Source of the DNA: Cohnella sp. OV330
GTDB taxonomy: Bacteria > Bacillota > Bacilli > Paenibacillales > Paenibacillaceae
Assembly (NCBI RefSeq): GCF_900112065.1
Contig: NZ_FOKE01000001.1
Location: forward strand, 855,200-919,199
Length of the DNA: 64,000 nucleotides
Reading direction: 5' to 3'
Shown one piece after another: positions 33,180 to 41,124 of the stretch (its first letter is position 1; every line of letters begins with the position of its first letter). The notes below the pieces were generated by a model. It saw nothing but the letters and a program-made list of their open reading frames with translations. It was not told where the DNA came from and searched no databases. Position numbers and translations under genes: made by a program.

Positions 33180-33360
33180 TGCAAATATACATCTTTTCCA
33201 GTCAGTTTCGGCCCTTTTAAAGAGGATAGATGCAAATGCGCAGATATTTTCCTTCATCAGCCGGATTTCCGGCTTGCGCTTTGCATTTACCTGCACATTT
33301 GCAGGTATTTCATCAAGTGTAGCCATTCGACAGAAAATACATGTATAAATGCAGGTTTTT
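33180..33360. repeat. Intergenic array E: degenerate units about 51 bp apart
   Basis: TGCAAATA (33180), TGCAAATG (33231) and TGCATTTA (33282) are 51 bases apart. GCAGGTATTT (33301) and GCAGGTTTTT (33351) are 50 apart. Unit 3 contains a perfect dyad, ACCTGCA-CATT-TGCAGGT. This is more decayed than arrays B-D. It lies between the convergent ends of the AraC and membrane-protein genes; no gene is supported in 32938-33423. Confidence 0.55.
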
Positions 33361-33423
33361 GGGGCCCGCAAGCCACCGAAAAGCGCCGGCATGCCGAAGA
33401 TACGTTTACCTGCCTACTAGGAG

Positions 33424-34317
33424 CTAGACGCCAACGGCCCGCTTCTCGCTGCCAGCCATCCGCGTCTCGCGCACGGCCCGGCGCAGCGCGGCAGCTCCGG
33501 CTGCCAGCGAGATCAGGAAGCAGGCGCCTGCTGCGATAGACAGCAGCGACCATTCCACCAGGGACCGGCCGTCTATCGTCTGCCAGCCGATCGCGCCGAG
33601 GCCGAGCAGATACGCGCTGCCGGCGAGATGAATCAAGGCGCGCCGCGCCCGGGCATTCGCGCCTGTACGAAGGACGAGCCAGGCGACCAGCGGCACGGCC
33701 TGAAGCGCATGGAAGCCGAGTCCGTGCAGCCAGATGATGTTGCCTTCCGCGCCGGTGAAGCGGCCCTGGTTGGCCGAGATCCAGATGCCGGCCGCGAACG
33801 AGATCGTAACGGCGATCATGGCGTAGCGAATGCTGAGCGCCATCTCCGGACGAAGCTTGTAAGCGTTCGACCGGAAAAATTGGATGCCCAAGTACAGGTA
33901 GAACAGCACGAGAAATAAGGCGACGAACGTGAAAATGTTGCCGACCGCCTGGTCGAAGGCCGAATCGCTATCGACGAATCTCGGATTGACGCCGCGAAAA
34001 TTTTGAATCGTCTCCGCACCGTATGAATAAAGAGCGAGACCGATATAAACCCTTCGGAACCAAGCCCGGCTCCGTTCGCCCATCGCCGACAGCGGCATGA
34101 TCGCGGCGGTCGACAACAGAAAAATGCCCAGCGCCGCGTTGAACGAGAACGCCTTCGAGACGTCGCCGCCCGGCGAGACTTCTCCTCCGTTGACCAGCGT
34201 CCAGATCCCGCACAGCGCCGCAAGCACAAACCCGAGCAGACCGGTGAGAACCAGCCCCTTTTCTCCTTCGAACATTCGTTGTCCGCGCTTCGCCCCTTGG
34301 ACGGTACCGCTCCTCAT
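33424..34317 (-). CDS. Integral membrane protein of unknown function
   Basis: A 297-residue protein with about seven to eight hydrophobic helices, starting near residue 20 (GLVLTGLLGFVLAALCGIW). A conserved-looking loop FRGVNPRFVD and a histidine pair in NIIWLHGLGFHALQAVP might bind a ligand or metal. The C-terminus is basic. I do not recognise the family. GC content and codon use match the neighbours, so it is probably a genuine host gene. It is transcribed alone, and array E lies past its 3' end. Confidence 0.7.
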   Translation of the reverse strand: MRSGTVQGAKRGQRMFEGEKGLVLTGLLGFVLAALCGIWTLVNGGEVSPGGDVSKAFSFNAALGIFLLSTAAIMPLSAMGERSRAWFRRVYIGLALYSYGAETIQNFRGVNPRFVDSDSAFDQAVGNIFTFVALFLVLFYLYLGIQFFRSNAYKLRPEMALSIRYAMIAVTISFAAGIWISANQGRFTGAEGNIIWLHGLGFHALQAVPLVAWLVLRTGANARARRALIHLAGSAYLLGLGAIGWQTIDGRSLVEWSLLSIAAGACFLISLAAGAAALRRAVRETRMAGSEKRAVGV

Positions 34318-34461
34318 ATCCCCGCTTCCCTTCCGTGAGTTGGTACTCTCACTTTACTGGAAAGGACTGGCATGCCGGAACGGCCTTGAGATGAGTTCGC
34401 CGCCGGACCTGAAGAGGTTCTCCCGATCCGCCGGAGGTCTTACGCCTACTTGTCCGCGCGC

Positions 34462-35616
34462 CTAATCCTGGTCGAGGAAGGCCTGATCATGCAGCTCCGC
34501 TCCGTAAGACAGGTCCTCTAGATAGGCCAGCTGCGCGGCTTCGTACGCCTCATCCCGTTTCAGTATCCGGTTGTTCAGGATGGAAAACGGATGAAAGGAA
34601 ATGCCGACTTTCCCTTTATCCAACGTAAGCTTGAGCAGGCCCATGTCCGCCTTTTTCCCTTTCACGTAGTCGGGAAAAAGGAAGTTGCCGATGGAGTAGG
34701 CGATCGGCTTGCCCTCGCGGAACTCGAAGCCCTGCAGCACGTGCGGGTGGCTGCCGACGACCGCGCTGGCGCCCGCGTCCAGCATCTCCGCCGCCAGCTT
34801 CCGCTGCCAAGGCTGCGGTACCGTCGTATTTTCCACGCCCCAATGGATGAAAACAAGGACATAATCCGCATCCGCGCTCGCGTCGCGAATGGCCGCCAGA
34901 ATCTTATCCGGCTCGTAAGCGCTGGCGACGCCGGGCTTCTTGTCGGTCGCCATCCAGGCGGTCGTCGGCATGAAGCGCGTCACCGCGCCTATTTTGACCG
35001 TAGCGCCGTTCAGCCGAACGGTCTCGAAGCGAAACGCTTCTTCCTCGTTCAAGCCCGCGCCGACATGACGCAAGCCGGCCTTCTCGACGTTCTTGAGCGT
35101 GTCTCTTAATCCTCTCTCCTTATAATCGAGCACATGGTTGTTGCCGAGCGACACCATATCGAAGCCCGCATTTTTAATCCCATCCAGCGCGCCCGCCTCC
35201 GATTTGAAATTAAAGCGCTGGTTCCGGTCCTTGTCCGCAGCTTCGGTAACGGACGTCTCCAGATTAAGCACGGCATAATCGGCGGCGCTCACCTCGTCCT
35301 TGATCTGACTGAACGGATAATCGGCGCCATGCCGGCGAATCGCTTCCTTGACGCTGCCGTCCATCATCGTGTCGCCGGCGAAAATCATCTCGATCGGCTT
35401 CGTCTGCTTGGCGGAAGCGGGCGTCGGGGTCGCGGCCAGCGACGGAGTCGGGGTCGCTGTCGCCTCGTTCGTCGGCGCGCCGGCGAGCGATATCGGCGGC
35501 GAATGGACGGCGTTCGGAGAATGGACCGCGTCGGCGGATCGGTCCGGCTGCTCGCCGCATCCGCCGAGCGCCGCTGCGACTGTCATTACGGCTAAGAGCT
35601 TGCTCCATTGTTTCAA
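34462..35616 (-). CDS. CapA/PgsA-like lipoprotein (metallophosphatase-type, poly-gamma-glutamate family)
   Basis: A 384-residue lipoprotein. The signal peptide ends at Cys20 (AAALGGC) and is followed by a Ser/Thr/Pro-rich spacer to about residue 70. The CapA domain then has the calcineurin-like metal motifs FAGDTMMDG, NLETSV, LGNNHVLDY, IHWGVE and GSHPHVLQG. Homologues take part in making or anchoring poly-gamma-glutamate, or act on other extracellular polymers. The start is TTG 35616 with GGAGGG seven bases upstream, because no ATG lies near the signal peptide. No capB or capC genes are nearby, so a capsule role is unproven. Confidence 0.87.
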   Translation of the reverse strand: MKQWSKLLAVMTVAAALGGCGEQPDRSADAVHSPNAVHSPPISLAGAPTNEATATPTPSLAATPTPASAKQTKPIEMIFAGDTMMDGSVKEAIRRHGADYPFSQIKDEVSAADYAVLNLETSVTEAADKDRNQRFNFKSEAGALDGIKNAGFDMVSLGNNHVLDYKERGLRDTLKNVEKAGLRHVGAGLNEEEAFRFETVRLNGATVKIGAVTRFMPTTAWMATDKKPGVASAYEPDKILAAIRDASADADYVLVFIHWGVENTTVPQPWQRKLAAEMLDAGASAVVGSHPHVLQGFEFREGKPIAYSIGNFLFPDYVKGKKADMGLLKLTLDKGKVGISFHPFSILNNRILKRDEAYEAAQLAYLEDLSYGAELHDQAFLDQD

Positions 35617-35706
35617 AGAGATCCCTCCGATCTATTTGATTCAATGTATCAACCGGATATTTCAAAAATGCAGAATGGTTGTATCCATCCGGTAACGAAC
35701 CGGTAA

Positions 35707-35751
35707 ACAAAAAAGCATGCGCGGACGCTTAGAAAGCGTTCTTGCATGCTT
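35707..35751 (-). terminator. Terminator of the acid-sugar operon
   Basis: AAGCATGC (35713-35720) pairs with GCATGCTT (35744-35751), with an inner ACGCTT/AAGCGT stem. Read leftward, TTTTTT follows. Confidence 0.9.
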
Positions 35752-35792
35752 CATGTTTGGAAAACAAATGCCTAATTATACTTAAATAGCGA

Positions 35793-36560
35793 CTACAGCT
35801 CGACCGTCATGCCGCCATCGGCGACCAGCGTGGCGCCCGTCATGAACGAGTTGTCGGGACTGGCCGCGAACATGACGACGGACGCGATCTCCTCCGGCTG
35901 CCCGACGCGGCCGATCGGCTGCGAGTCGTCCCACTGCTTCATGATCTCGTCCCGCGGCGTATCGAGGTTTTTGACGCTGCTCTCGAGCATCGGCGTCCGC
36001 ACCGCGCCCGGCAGCACCGTATTGGCGCGAATATTCTGCTTCGCGAAGTCGAGCGCGATCGCCCGCGTGAGCCCCGCGATGCCCGCCTTCGACGCCGCGT
36101 AAGCCGAGTAGCCGTCCAGCGTCGCTAGCGCGTGCACCGAGCTGACGTTCACGATTACGCCGCCGCCCTGCTCCAGCATGACCGGAACGACGCCCCGGCA
36201 GAACAGGAATACGGAGGTGAGATTGTTCGTGATGACGCCATTCCACTGGTCCAGGCTCATGTCGGTCAGCCGGACCTGCGGGCATACCGCCGCGTTGTTG
36301 ACCATGACGTCGATCCGGCCGAACGCCTCCCGCGTATCCCGAACGACGCGGGTTACGTCCGCCTCGGACGAGACATCCGCGGCCATCGCGACCGCGCGTC
36401 CGCCCGCCGCCGCGATCTCGTCGGCAACGTCCTGCACCTTCGACAGCGTGCGGCCGACCGCGACGACCGAAGCGCCGGCGCCCGCGAACCGCATCGCGAC
36501 CGCGCGTCCGATGCCGCCCCCGCCGCCCGTTACGATCACGACTTTATTTTCCCAGCTCAT
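35793..36560 (-). CDS. SDR dehydrogenase of the acid-sugar operon
   Basis: A 255-residue classical SDR. TGGGGGIG is at residues 11-18, NNAAV follows in the middle, Ser in NVSSVHA, and the catalytic SAYAASK. The C-terminal TGATLVADGGMTVEL is typical of the family. It is the last gene of a four-gene operon, 19 bases after the FAH gene. In non-phosphorylating L-fucose and L-rhamnose pathways an SDR oxidises the 2-keto-3-deoxy acid to the 2,4-diketo acid, which an FAH enzyme then splits. This gene fits that step, but a sugar dehydrogenase role is also possible. Confidence 0.9.
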   Translation of the reverse strand: MSWENKVVIVTGGGGGIGRAVAMRFAGAGASVVAVGRTLSKVQDVADEIAAAGGRAVAMAADVSSEADVTRVVRDTREAFGRIDVMVNNAAVCPQVRLTDMSLDQWNGVITNNLTSVFLFCRGVVPVMLEQGGGVIVNVSSVHALATLDGYSAYAASKAGIAGLTRAIALDFAKQNIRANTVLPGAVRTPMLESSVKNLDTPRDEIMKQWDDSQPIGRVGQPEEIASVVMFAASPDNSFMTGATLVADGGMTVEL

Positions 36561-36579
36561 CGCCGCACCTCGCCCTATG

Positions 36580-37419
36580 TTAGATTCGCTCGGACACGAA
36601 CGTATTGCGGAGCGTGCCGATCCCTTCGACCGTCGCTTCGACGACGTCGCCCGGCTTCAGCCACACCTGCGGCTTCTTCCCCATGCCGACGCCCGGCGGC
36701 GTCCCCGTGCTGATGATGTCTCCAGGCCGGAGCGTCATCGTGTTCGAGAGAAAAGAAACGAGGTACGGGATATCGAAAATGAGTTCCTTTGTATTCGAAT
36801 CCTGCATCGTCGCGCCGTTCAGCTTGAGCGAGATGCCGAGCTTGCCCGGATCCGCGATCTCGTCGGCGGTCACGATCCACGGCCCCGTCGGCGCGAAGCC
36901 GTCGATCGCTTTGCCGCGCGTCCATTGGGGCTCGTTCAGCTGGATGTCGCGCGCGCTCACGTCGTTCAACACCGTGTAGCCGAACACGTAATCCATGGCG
37001 GATTCCAGCGGCACGCGCTTCGCCGTCTTGCCGATGACGACGGCCAGCTCCACCTCGTAGTCGCACTGCTTCACTTCGGCCGGTATGGCCACTTCGTCCT
37101 CGTGCCCGGTCAGGCAATTGTTGTATTTGGGAAACAGGACCGGCACCTTGGGCACCTGCATGTTGGACTCGATCACGTGGTCGTGATAGTTCAGCCCGAT
37201 GCAGACGATCTTCTCCGGATCGGTGAGCGGCGACAGCAGCTTCACGTCAGAAAGGCGGTAAGCAGCCCCTTGCTCCAACGCCTGAACGTCACCCGCCTGA
37301 ATGACGTCCCGCATCGTTCCCGCCGCATTCAAGGCGACGATCTCGTCCTCGCCTCTGAGTACGCCCACCTGAGTCTTGCGCGTTTCATCCTGCCTATCGT
37401 AAAACTGCACGAGCTTCAT
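36580..37419 (-). CDS. Fumarylacetoacetate-hydrolase-family enzyme (diketo-acid hydrolase candidate)
   Basis: A 279-residue hydrolase. The FAH core begins at IVCIGLNYHDHV near residue 72. Metal-binding acids are in CDYEVELAVVIG, and the block GYTVLNDVSARD follows. IFDIPYLVSFLSNTMTL and ISTGTPPGVG close the active site. Such enzymes hydrolyse acyl-pyruvate bonds; in deoxy-sugar pathways they convert 2,4-diketo-3-deoxy acids to pyruvate plus lactate. The ATG at 37419 has GGAGG ten bases upstream. The open frame continues further upstream but there overlaps the ADH gene out of frame. Neighbours are 19 and 14 bases away. Confidence 0.9.
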   Translation of the reverse strand: MKLVQFYDRQDETRKTQVGVLRGEDEIVALNAAGTMRDVIQAGDVQALEQGAAYRLSDVKLLSPLTDPEKIVCIGLNYHDHVIESNMQVPKVPVLFPKYNNCLTGHEDEVAIPAEVKQCDYEVELAVVIGKTAKRVPLESAMDYVFGYTVLNDVSARDIQLNEPQWTRGKAIDGFAPTGPWIVTADEIADPGKLGISLKLNGATMQDSNTKELIFDIPYLVSFLSNTMTLRPGDIISTGTPPGVGMGKKPQVWLKPGDVVEATVEGIGTLRNTFVSERI

Positions 37420-37433
37420 CCAAGCTGCGCCTC

Positions 37434-38432
37434 CTATTCTAACGTTAGAAATATTTTCGCGATTTTGCCCGGTCCGCCGATCAGCTTCTCGAAGGCGGTG
37501 CCGCCTTCGCCGAGCGGCGTCGTCTCCGTCCAGGGCAGCAGGTTGATCCGCCCCTGCCCGATCCAGCGCAGCGCCGTCTCGAAGTCGTCGCGCGAGTAAG
37601 CGAACGCGCCCTTCGTGCCGATCTCGGCACGGATCATGTCGTTGACCGGCAGCCGGCTGTCCGCTTCGTGCAGCCCGGTGAAGACGACCGTTCCTCCCGG
37701 CCGCGCGGCCGCCACGCTTCGCTGCCGCGTCGCCTCCGCGCCGACGGCGTCGATCACGGCGTCGAACCCTTCGCCGATGCCGCCCGGCATGTCGTCCAGG
37801 CTCGATACCGCGATGCCGCCGAGCTCCCGGGCGATCTCGAGCCGCGACTCGTTCAAGTCGACGACGACCGCATCGCGGATGCCGTACGCAGCTGCCGCCT
37901 GGAGCGCGAACAGTCCGATCGGACCCGCGCCGTAGATAAGCAGCCTGTCCGTCGGCGCGAGCGCGAGCAGACGACAGACGTGGATCGCGCAGGCGAACGG
38001 CTCGGCGAGCGCGCCTTCGGCGAACGAGACATGGTCGTCCAGCCGGTACACGTTCCGCGCCGGCACCGCCGCGAATTCCGCGAACGCGCCCGGCCGGTGC
38101 GCCCCTAGCAGCTGGCGGGCGCCGCACAGCTGCGACGCCCCGTTCAGGCAATACCGGCATTCTCCGCAGGTAACCAGCGGATTCGCCGTCACCCGCTCTC
38201 CGACCCGGAAGCAGGTCGCCTGCTCGCCGACCTGCTCGATCGTGCCCGAGAACTCGTGCCCCATGATCAGCGGCGGCTTGCGCAGCGAATTGTGCCCGAG
38301 ATACCCGCCCAGCTCGGAGCCGCAGATGCCAGCGTGCGACACGCGCACGAGAACCTCGTCCGGCTGCAGCGCCGGCAGCGAGACCTCCCTCACGTTCATC
38401 GTGCGCGGCCCTTCGTATACTAACGCCTTCAT
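37434..38432 (-). CDS. Zinc-dependent medium-chain dehydrogenase
   Basis: A 332-residue MDR enzyme of the sorbitol/threonine dehydrogenase type. The catalytic zinc ligands are Cys in AGICGSE and His-Glu in GHEFSG. The structural zinc Cys set is CGECRYCLNGASQLC. The nucleotide motif GAGPIG is near residue 170. It could oxidise the free sugar to a lactone or act on a keto-deoxy acid; the sequence does not decide. It lies 13 bases after the dehydratase gene and 14 before the FAH gene. Confidence 0.9.
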   Translation of the reverse strand: MKALVYEGPRTMNVREVSLPALQPDEVLVRVSHAGICGSELGGYLGHNSLRKPPLIMGHEFSGTIEQVGEQATCFRVGERVTANPLVTCGECRYCLNGASQLCGARQLLGAHRPGAFAEFAAVPARNVYRLDDHVSFAEGALAEPFACAIHVCRLLALAPTDRLLIYGAGPIGLFALQAAAAYGIRDAVVVDLNESRLEIARELGGIAVSSLDDMPGGIGEGFDAVIDAVGAEATRQRSVAAARPGGTVVFTGLHEADSRLPVNDMIRAEIGTKGAFAYSRDDFETALRWIGQGRINLLPWTETTPLGEGGTAFEKLIGGPGKIAKIFLTLE

Positions 38433-38445
38433 GCCCGTTCCCTCC

Positions 38446-39597
38446 TCACGATTCGACCGGCTCCCGCTTCTCCCAGCCTTGCTTGAACAGCGGCAGCCAG
38501 TGGCCAGGAGCGTACGGATACTTGGCGGCTTCCTCCAGGTTGAACTCGACGCCGAGTCCCGGCCGTTCGGGCGGCTGGAGATACCCGTTCACGACCTTGA
38601 ACGGCGGGCTGAAAATATCCTGCGCCCACGAATGGTTGAAGTCGTCGAAAATCTCGTGGATGAAGAAGTTCGGCGTCGCCATGTTCAGATGGGAGCAGAC
38701 GATCGAGCAAATCGGGCCCTGGGCGCTGTGCGGCGCGGTGACGCCGTTGTGCGCGTGCACCATGCCGGCGATCTGCTTCGAGGCGGTCAGGCCGAGGAAC
38801 TGCGGCTCAAGCTGGATGATATGGACCGCGTCATGTTTCAGCAGTTCGGCGAACTGCTCGCGGTTGTAATAGTCCTCGCCGCATGCGATCGGCACCGGAC
38901 TGCGCTTCGCCACTTCGACGACCGACGAGACGCGGGACGGTGGCACCGGCGCTTCGAACCAGGTCGGGCTGTAGGGCGCCATGGCTTCCGCGAATTGCAA
39001 GGCGGTATGCACGCTGAACCGGTTGTGCCCCTCGATGAGGATGTCGACGTCCGGCCCGACCGCCTGGCGGACGGCGGCGATGTTGCGGACGGCGTTCGCA
39101 AAATCGGACCGCTCGACGGTGCGCCAGGCCGCGCCGAACGGATCGAACTTCAGCGCCGTATAGCCTTTTTCGACGACTTCCTTCGCCTGGTTGTAGAAGC
39201 TCTCTTCGTCGTTGCCGCCGCGGTACCAGCCGTTCGCGTAGCAGCGAAGCTTGTCGTGGCACCTGCCGCCGAGCAGCTTGTAGATCGGCTGTCCGGTCGC
39301 CTTGCCCATAATGTCCCAGCACGCGGTCTCGATCGCCGCCAGCGCGGAGCCTTGCACCTGTCCGCCGTCCGAATAGACGTCGCGGATCAGTTTGAGCGAG
39401 ATCGTCTCCACGTCGAAAGGATCCATGCCCAGCACGAGATGCTTCAACTCGTGGATCGCGGCTTCGACCGTTTTGGCGAGCCCGTTCAGCGTCCCTTCCC
39501 CTAGGCCCGTCAATCCCTCGTCCGTATCCAATTGAACGAACAGCCAGTTTTTCCACGGGTTCCCCACGATATAAGTGCGCACGTCCGTAATTTTCAT
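38446..39597 (-). CDS. Enolase-superfamily sugar-acid dehydratase
   Basis: A 383-residue mandelate-racemase/galactonate-dehydratase-like enzyme. The N-terminal lid begins MKITDVRTYIVG. The barrel carries ALKFDP (base region), metal ligands in LIEGHNRF, FEAPVPP and CGEDYYNR, and the His in APHSAQG. The reaction would be syn-dehydration of an aldonic acid (fuconate, rhamnonate or galactonate) to a 2-keto-3-deoxy acid. It is the first gene of the operon: ATG 39597 has GGAGG nine bases upstream and a GntR-type operator lies 69 bases ahead. Which acid is used cannot be told. Confidence 0.88.
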   Translation of the reverse strand: MKITDVRTYIVGNPWKNWLFVQLDTDEGLTGLGEGTLNGLAKTVEAAIHELKHLVLGMDPFDVETISLKLIRDVYSDGGQVQGSALAAIETACWDIMGKATGQPIYKLLGGRCHDKLRCYANGWYRGGNDEESFYNQAKEVVEKGYTALKFDPFGAAWRTVERSDFANAVRNIAAVRQAVGPDVDILIEGHNRFSVHTALQFAEAMAPYSPTWFEAPVPPSRVSSVVEVAKRSPVPIACGEDYYNREQFAELLKHDAVHIIQLEPQFLGLTASKQIAGMVHAHNGVTAPHSAQGPICSIVCSHLNMATPNFFIHEIFDDFNHSWAQDIFSPPFKVVNGYLQPPERPGLGVEFNLEEAAKYPYAPGHWLPLFKQGWEKREPVES

Positions 39598-39665
39598 GCC
39601 GCTTAACCTCCGTCTGAAAGGATGAGTTAAACGTAGCACGGCTAAATTAGACGCTCAAGATGTCT

Positions 39666-39678
39666 CACTTGTATACAT
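39666..39678. promoter_or_regulatory. GntR-type operator, copy 1 (before the dehydratase operon)
   Basis: CACTTGTATACAT contains the palindrome TGTATACA and lies between the GntR gene's stop (39695) and the dehydratase start (39597). The identical 13-mer, inverted, precedes the lactonase gene at 41050. In both cases the site reads ATGTATACAAGTG in the direction of transcription. Confidence 0.75.
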
Positions 39679-39694
39679 CAACGAACCGGAGCAA

Positions 39695-40330
39695 TTAGAG
39701 CATGATTTGCTTCACGAATTCGATGTGGTCGCGAATCAGCCGTTCGCTGAGCGACGGATCGTCGCCGGCCAGCGCGTCCCGGATTTTCCGGTGCTCCTCC
39801 ATACTCCCCCACAGTCGGCTTTTGTTTTTATAAAACGTCGTGCGTACGGCCATCAAAAACTTATCCTGGATACGCGACATGGCGTCCGCGTATTCTTCGT
39901 TGGCCAGCCCGGCGATGATCGCTTCGTGGAACTGCCTGTCCAGCTCGACATAGCCGACGATGTCCTCGCGCTCCGCCGCCTCCGCCTGCCTGTCCAGATT
40001 GGCGTCCAGCCGCTCGAAAAAGGCCCGGTCCATGTTGCCCGTCAGCCTGCCGACCGCGAACGTCTCGAGCGACAGCCGCAGCTCGTAGATGTCCATGATC
40101 TTCTTCAGCGAGATCTCCTGCACGACGAAGCCCTGGTTCGGCATCAGCTTCACCAGCCCCATCATCTCCAGCCGGTCCAGCGCCGACCGAATCGGCGTCT
40201 TGCTCATCTGCAGCGTCTCGCTGAGCCGCCGCTCCGACAAGAACGTCCCTCCGCCCCATTCTCCCTGGACGATCCGCTCTTTAATTTGCCGAAAAGCCGC
40301 GTCCCTTAAAGTCGTACCGATCTCGGTCAT
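39695..40330 (-). CDS. GntR-family regulator, FadR/FCD type
   Basis: A 211-residue regulator. The winged helix at residues 8-75 includes FLSERRLSETLQMSKTPIRSALDRLEMMGLV. The all-helical FCD ligand domain has the conserved Asp and His residues (DRQFHEAIIAGLANEEY; LIRDHIEFVKQIM), which usually bind a metal and a sugar acid. It is upstream of and codirectional with the dehydratase operon, and divergent from a second GntR gene. It is the best candidate to bind the TGTATACA sites. Confidence 0.9.
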   Translation of the reverse strand: MTEIGTTLRDAAFRQIKERIVQGEWGGGTFLSERRLSETLQMSKTPIRSALDRLEMMGLVKLMPNQGFVVQEISLKKIMDIYELRLSLETFAVGRLTGNMDRAFFERLDANLDRQAEAAEREDIVGYVELDRQFHEAIIAGLANEEYADAMSRIQDKFLMAVRTTFYKNKSRLWGSMEEHRKIRDALAGDDPSLSERLIRDHIEFVKQIML

Positions 40331-40364
40331 CTTCTGCGATCTTCCTTTCCGCTTGCGCTTGTTC

Positions 40365-40393
40365 TATGATTATCATACTCGATTCATCGAATC
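40365..40393. promoter_or_regulatory. Two dyads between divergent GntR genes
   Basis: TATGATTATCATA (40365-40377) is a perfect 6-1-6 palindrome. GATTCATCGAATC (40381-40393) is a 5-3-5 dyad. Both lie in the 87-bp gap between the two GntR genes and may be autoregulatory sites or promoter elements. Confidence 0.5.
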
Positions 40394-40417
40394 TCGCGAG
40401 AGAGAAGGACTTCAAGT

Positions 40418-41047
40418 ATGGGCAAACCGACCCTGCGCCAACAAGCTTACGCGCGCATCCTGGACATGATCGAGACCGGAGAATGCCCGAAGGGCTCGGT
40501 CACGTCGGAGGTTCAGCTCGGCCGCCAGCTCGACATGAGCCGCACGCCGATCCGCGCCGCGCTGCAGCAGCTCGAGCTCGAGGGCTACGTACGGATCGCC
40601 TCCAAGCACGGCGTGCTGATCCTCGACTCCTCTTCGCAGCGCGTGGGGGATCTGCTCGAGCTGATCGGCTCCATGGCGCTTTTCGCCGTCGGCGCCGCTT
40701 TTCCTGCCGGTCCGGAGGTGCTGCGGGCATGGTCGCGGGGGATGTCCGAAGCGTACCGCACCTTGAACGACGGCGATCCCGAAGACATTGGCGCCTTGGT
40801 CGCATTTGAATACGAGTTGTTGAACGGACTGATCCTTCGCTGCAATAATAGCGAGATGACCAAAGCTTTTCAAACGTACGCATCCCGCCTGTTCTGGCAT
40901 CGCAACGTCGCAAGGTGGCAAGCGCCTTATTCAGGCCGGACCCGCGTACAGGTCGCGAAGCTGATCGCGGCCGTCGCTGCGGGTCCGGAGCCGTTCCGGG
41001 AGGCGTTGTTCGACTACTTGCATACGCTCAAGCTGACGTGGCGGTAA
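40418..41047 (+). CDS. Second GntR-family regulator
   Basis: A 209-residue protein with a GntR winged helix at residues 5-70 (SEVQLGRQLDMSRTPIRAALQQLELEGYV). The C-terminal helical domain is FCD-like but poor in the metal-binding histidines, so it may sense a different ligand or none. ATG 40418 has AAGGA eight bases upstream. It is divergent from the first GntR gene and 77 bases ahead of the lactonase gene, with the TGTATACA operator between them. Confidence 0.87.
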   Translation: MGKPTLRQQAYARILDMIETGECPKGSVTSEVQLGRQLDMSRTPIRAALQQLELEGYVRIASKHGVLILDSSSQRVGDLLELIGSMALFAVGAAFPAGPEVLRAWSRGMSEAYRTLNDGDPEDIGALVAFEYELLNGLILRCNNSEMTKAFQTYASRLFWHRNVARWQAPYSGRTRVQVAKLIAAVAAGPEPFREALFDYLHTLKLTWR

Positions 41048-41049
41048 GC

Positions 41050-41062
41050 ATGTATACAAGTG
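41050..41062. promoter_or_regulatory. GntR-type operator, copy 2 (before the lactonase gene)
   Basis: ATGTATACAAGTG is the exact inverse of the 13-mer at 39666-39678. It begins two bases after the second GntR stop codon and ends 62 bases before the lactonase start. Confidence 0.75.
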
Positions 41063-41124
41063 TCGCGGCTTGAGCGAGGCGCGGCGCGCATGTTAAGTTA
41101 AATCGCGAATGGAGGCTGGATACG

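Noticed and set aside
36580..38160. FAH-family gene considered as a fusion with an N-terminal extension of about 250 residues
   Set aside because: The extension is the neighbouring dehydrogenase gene read out of frame. The FAH domain starts at 37419 with its own ribosome site.
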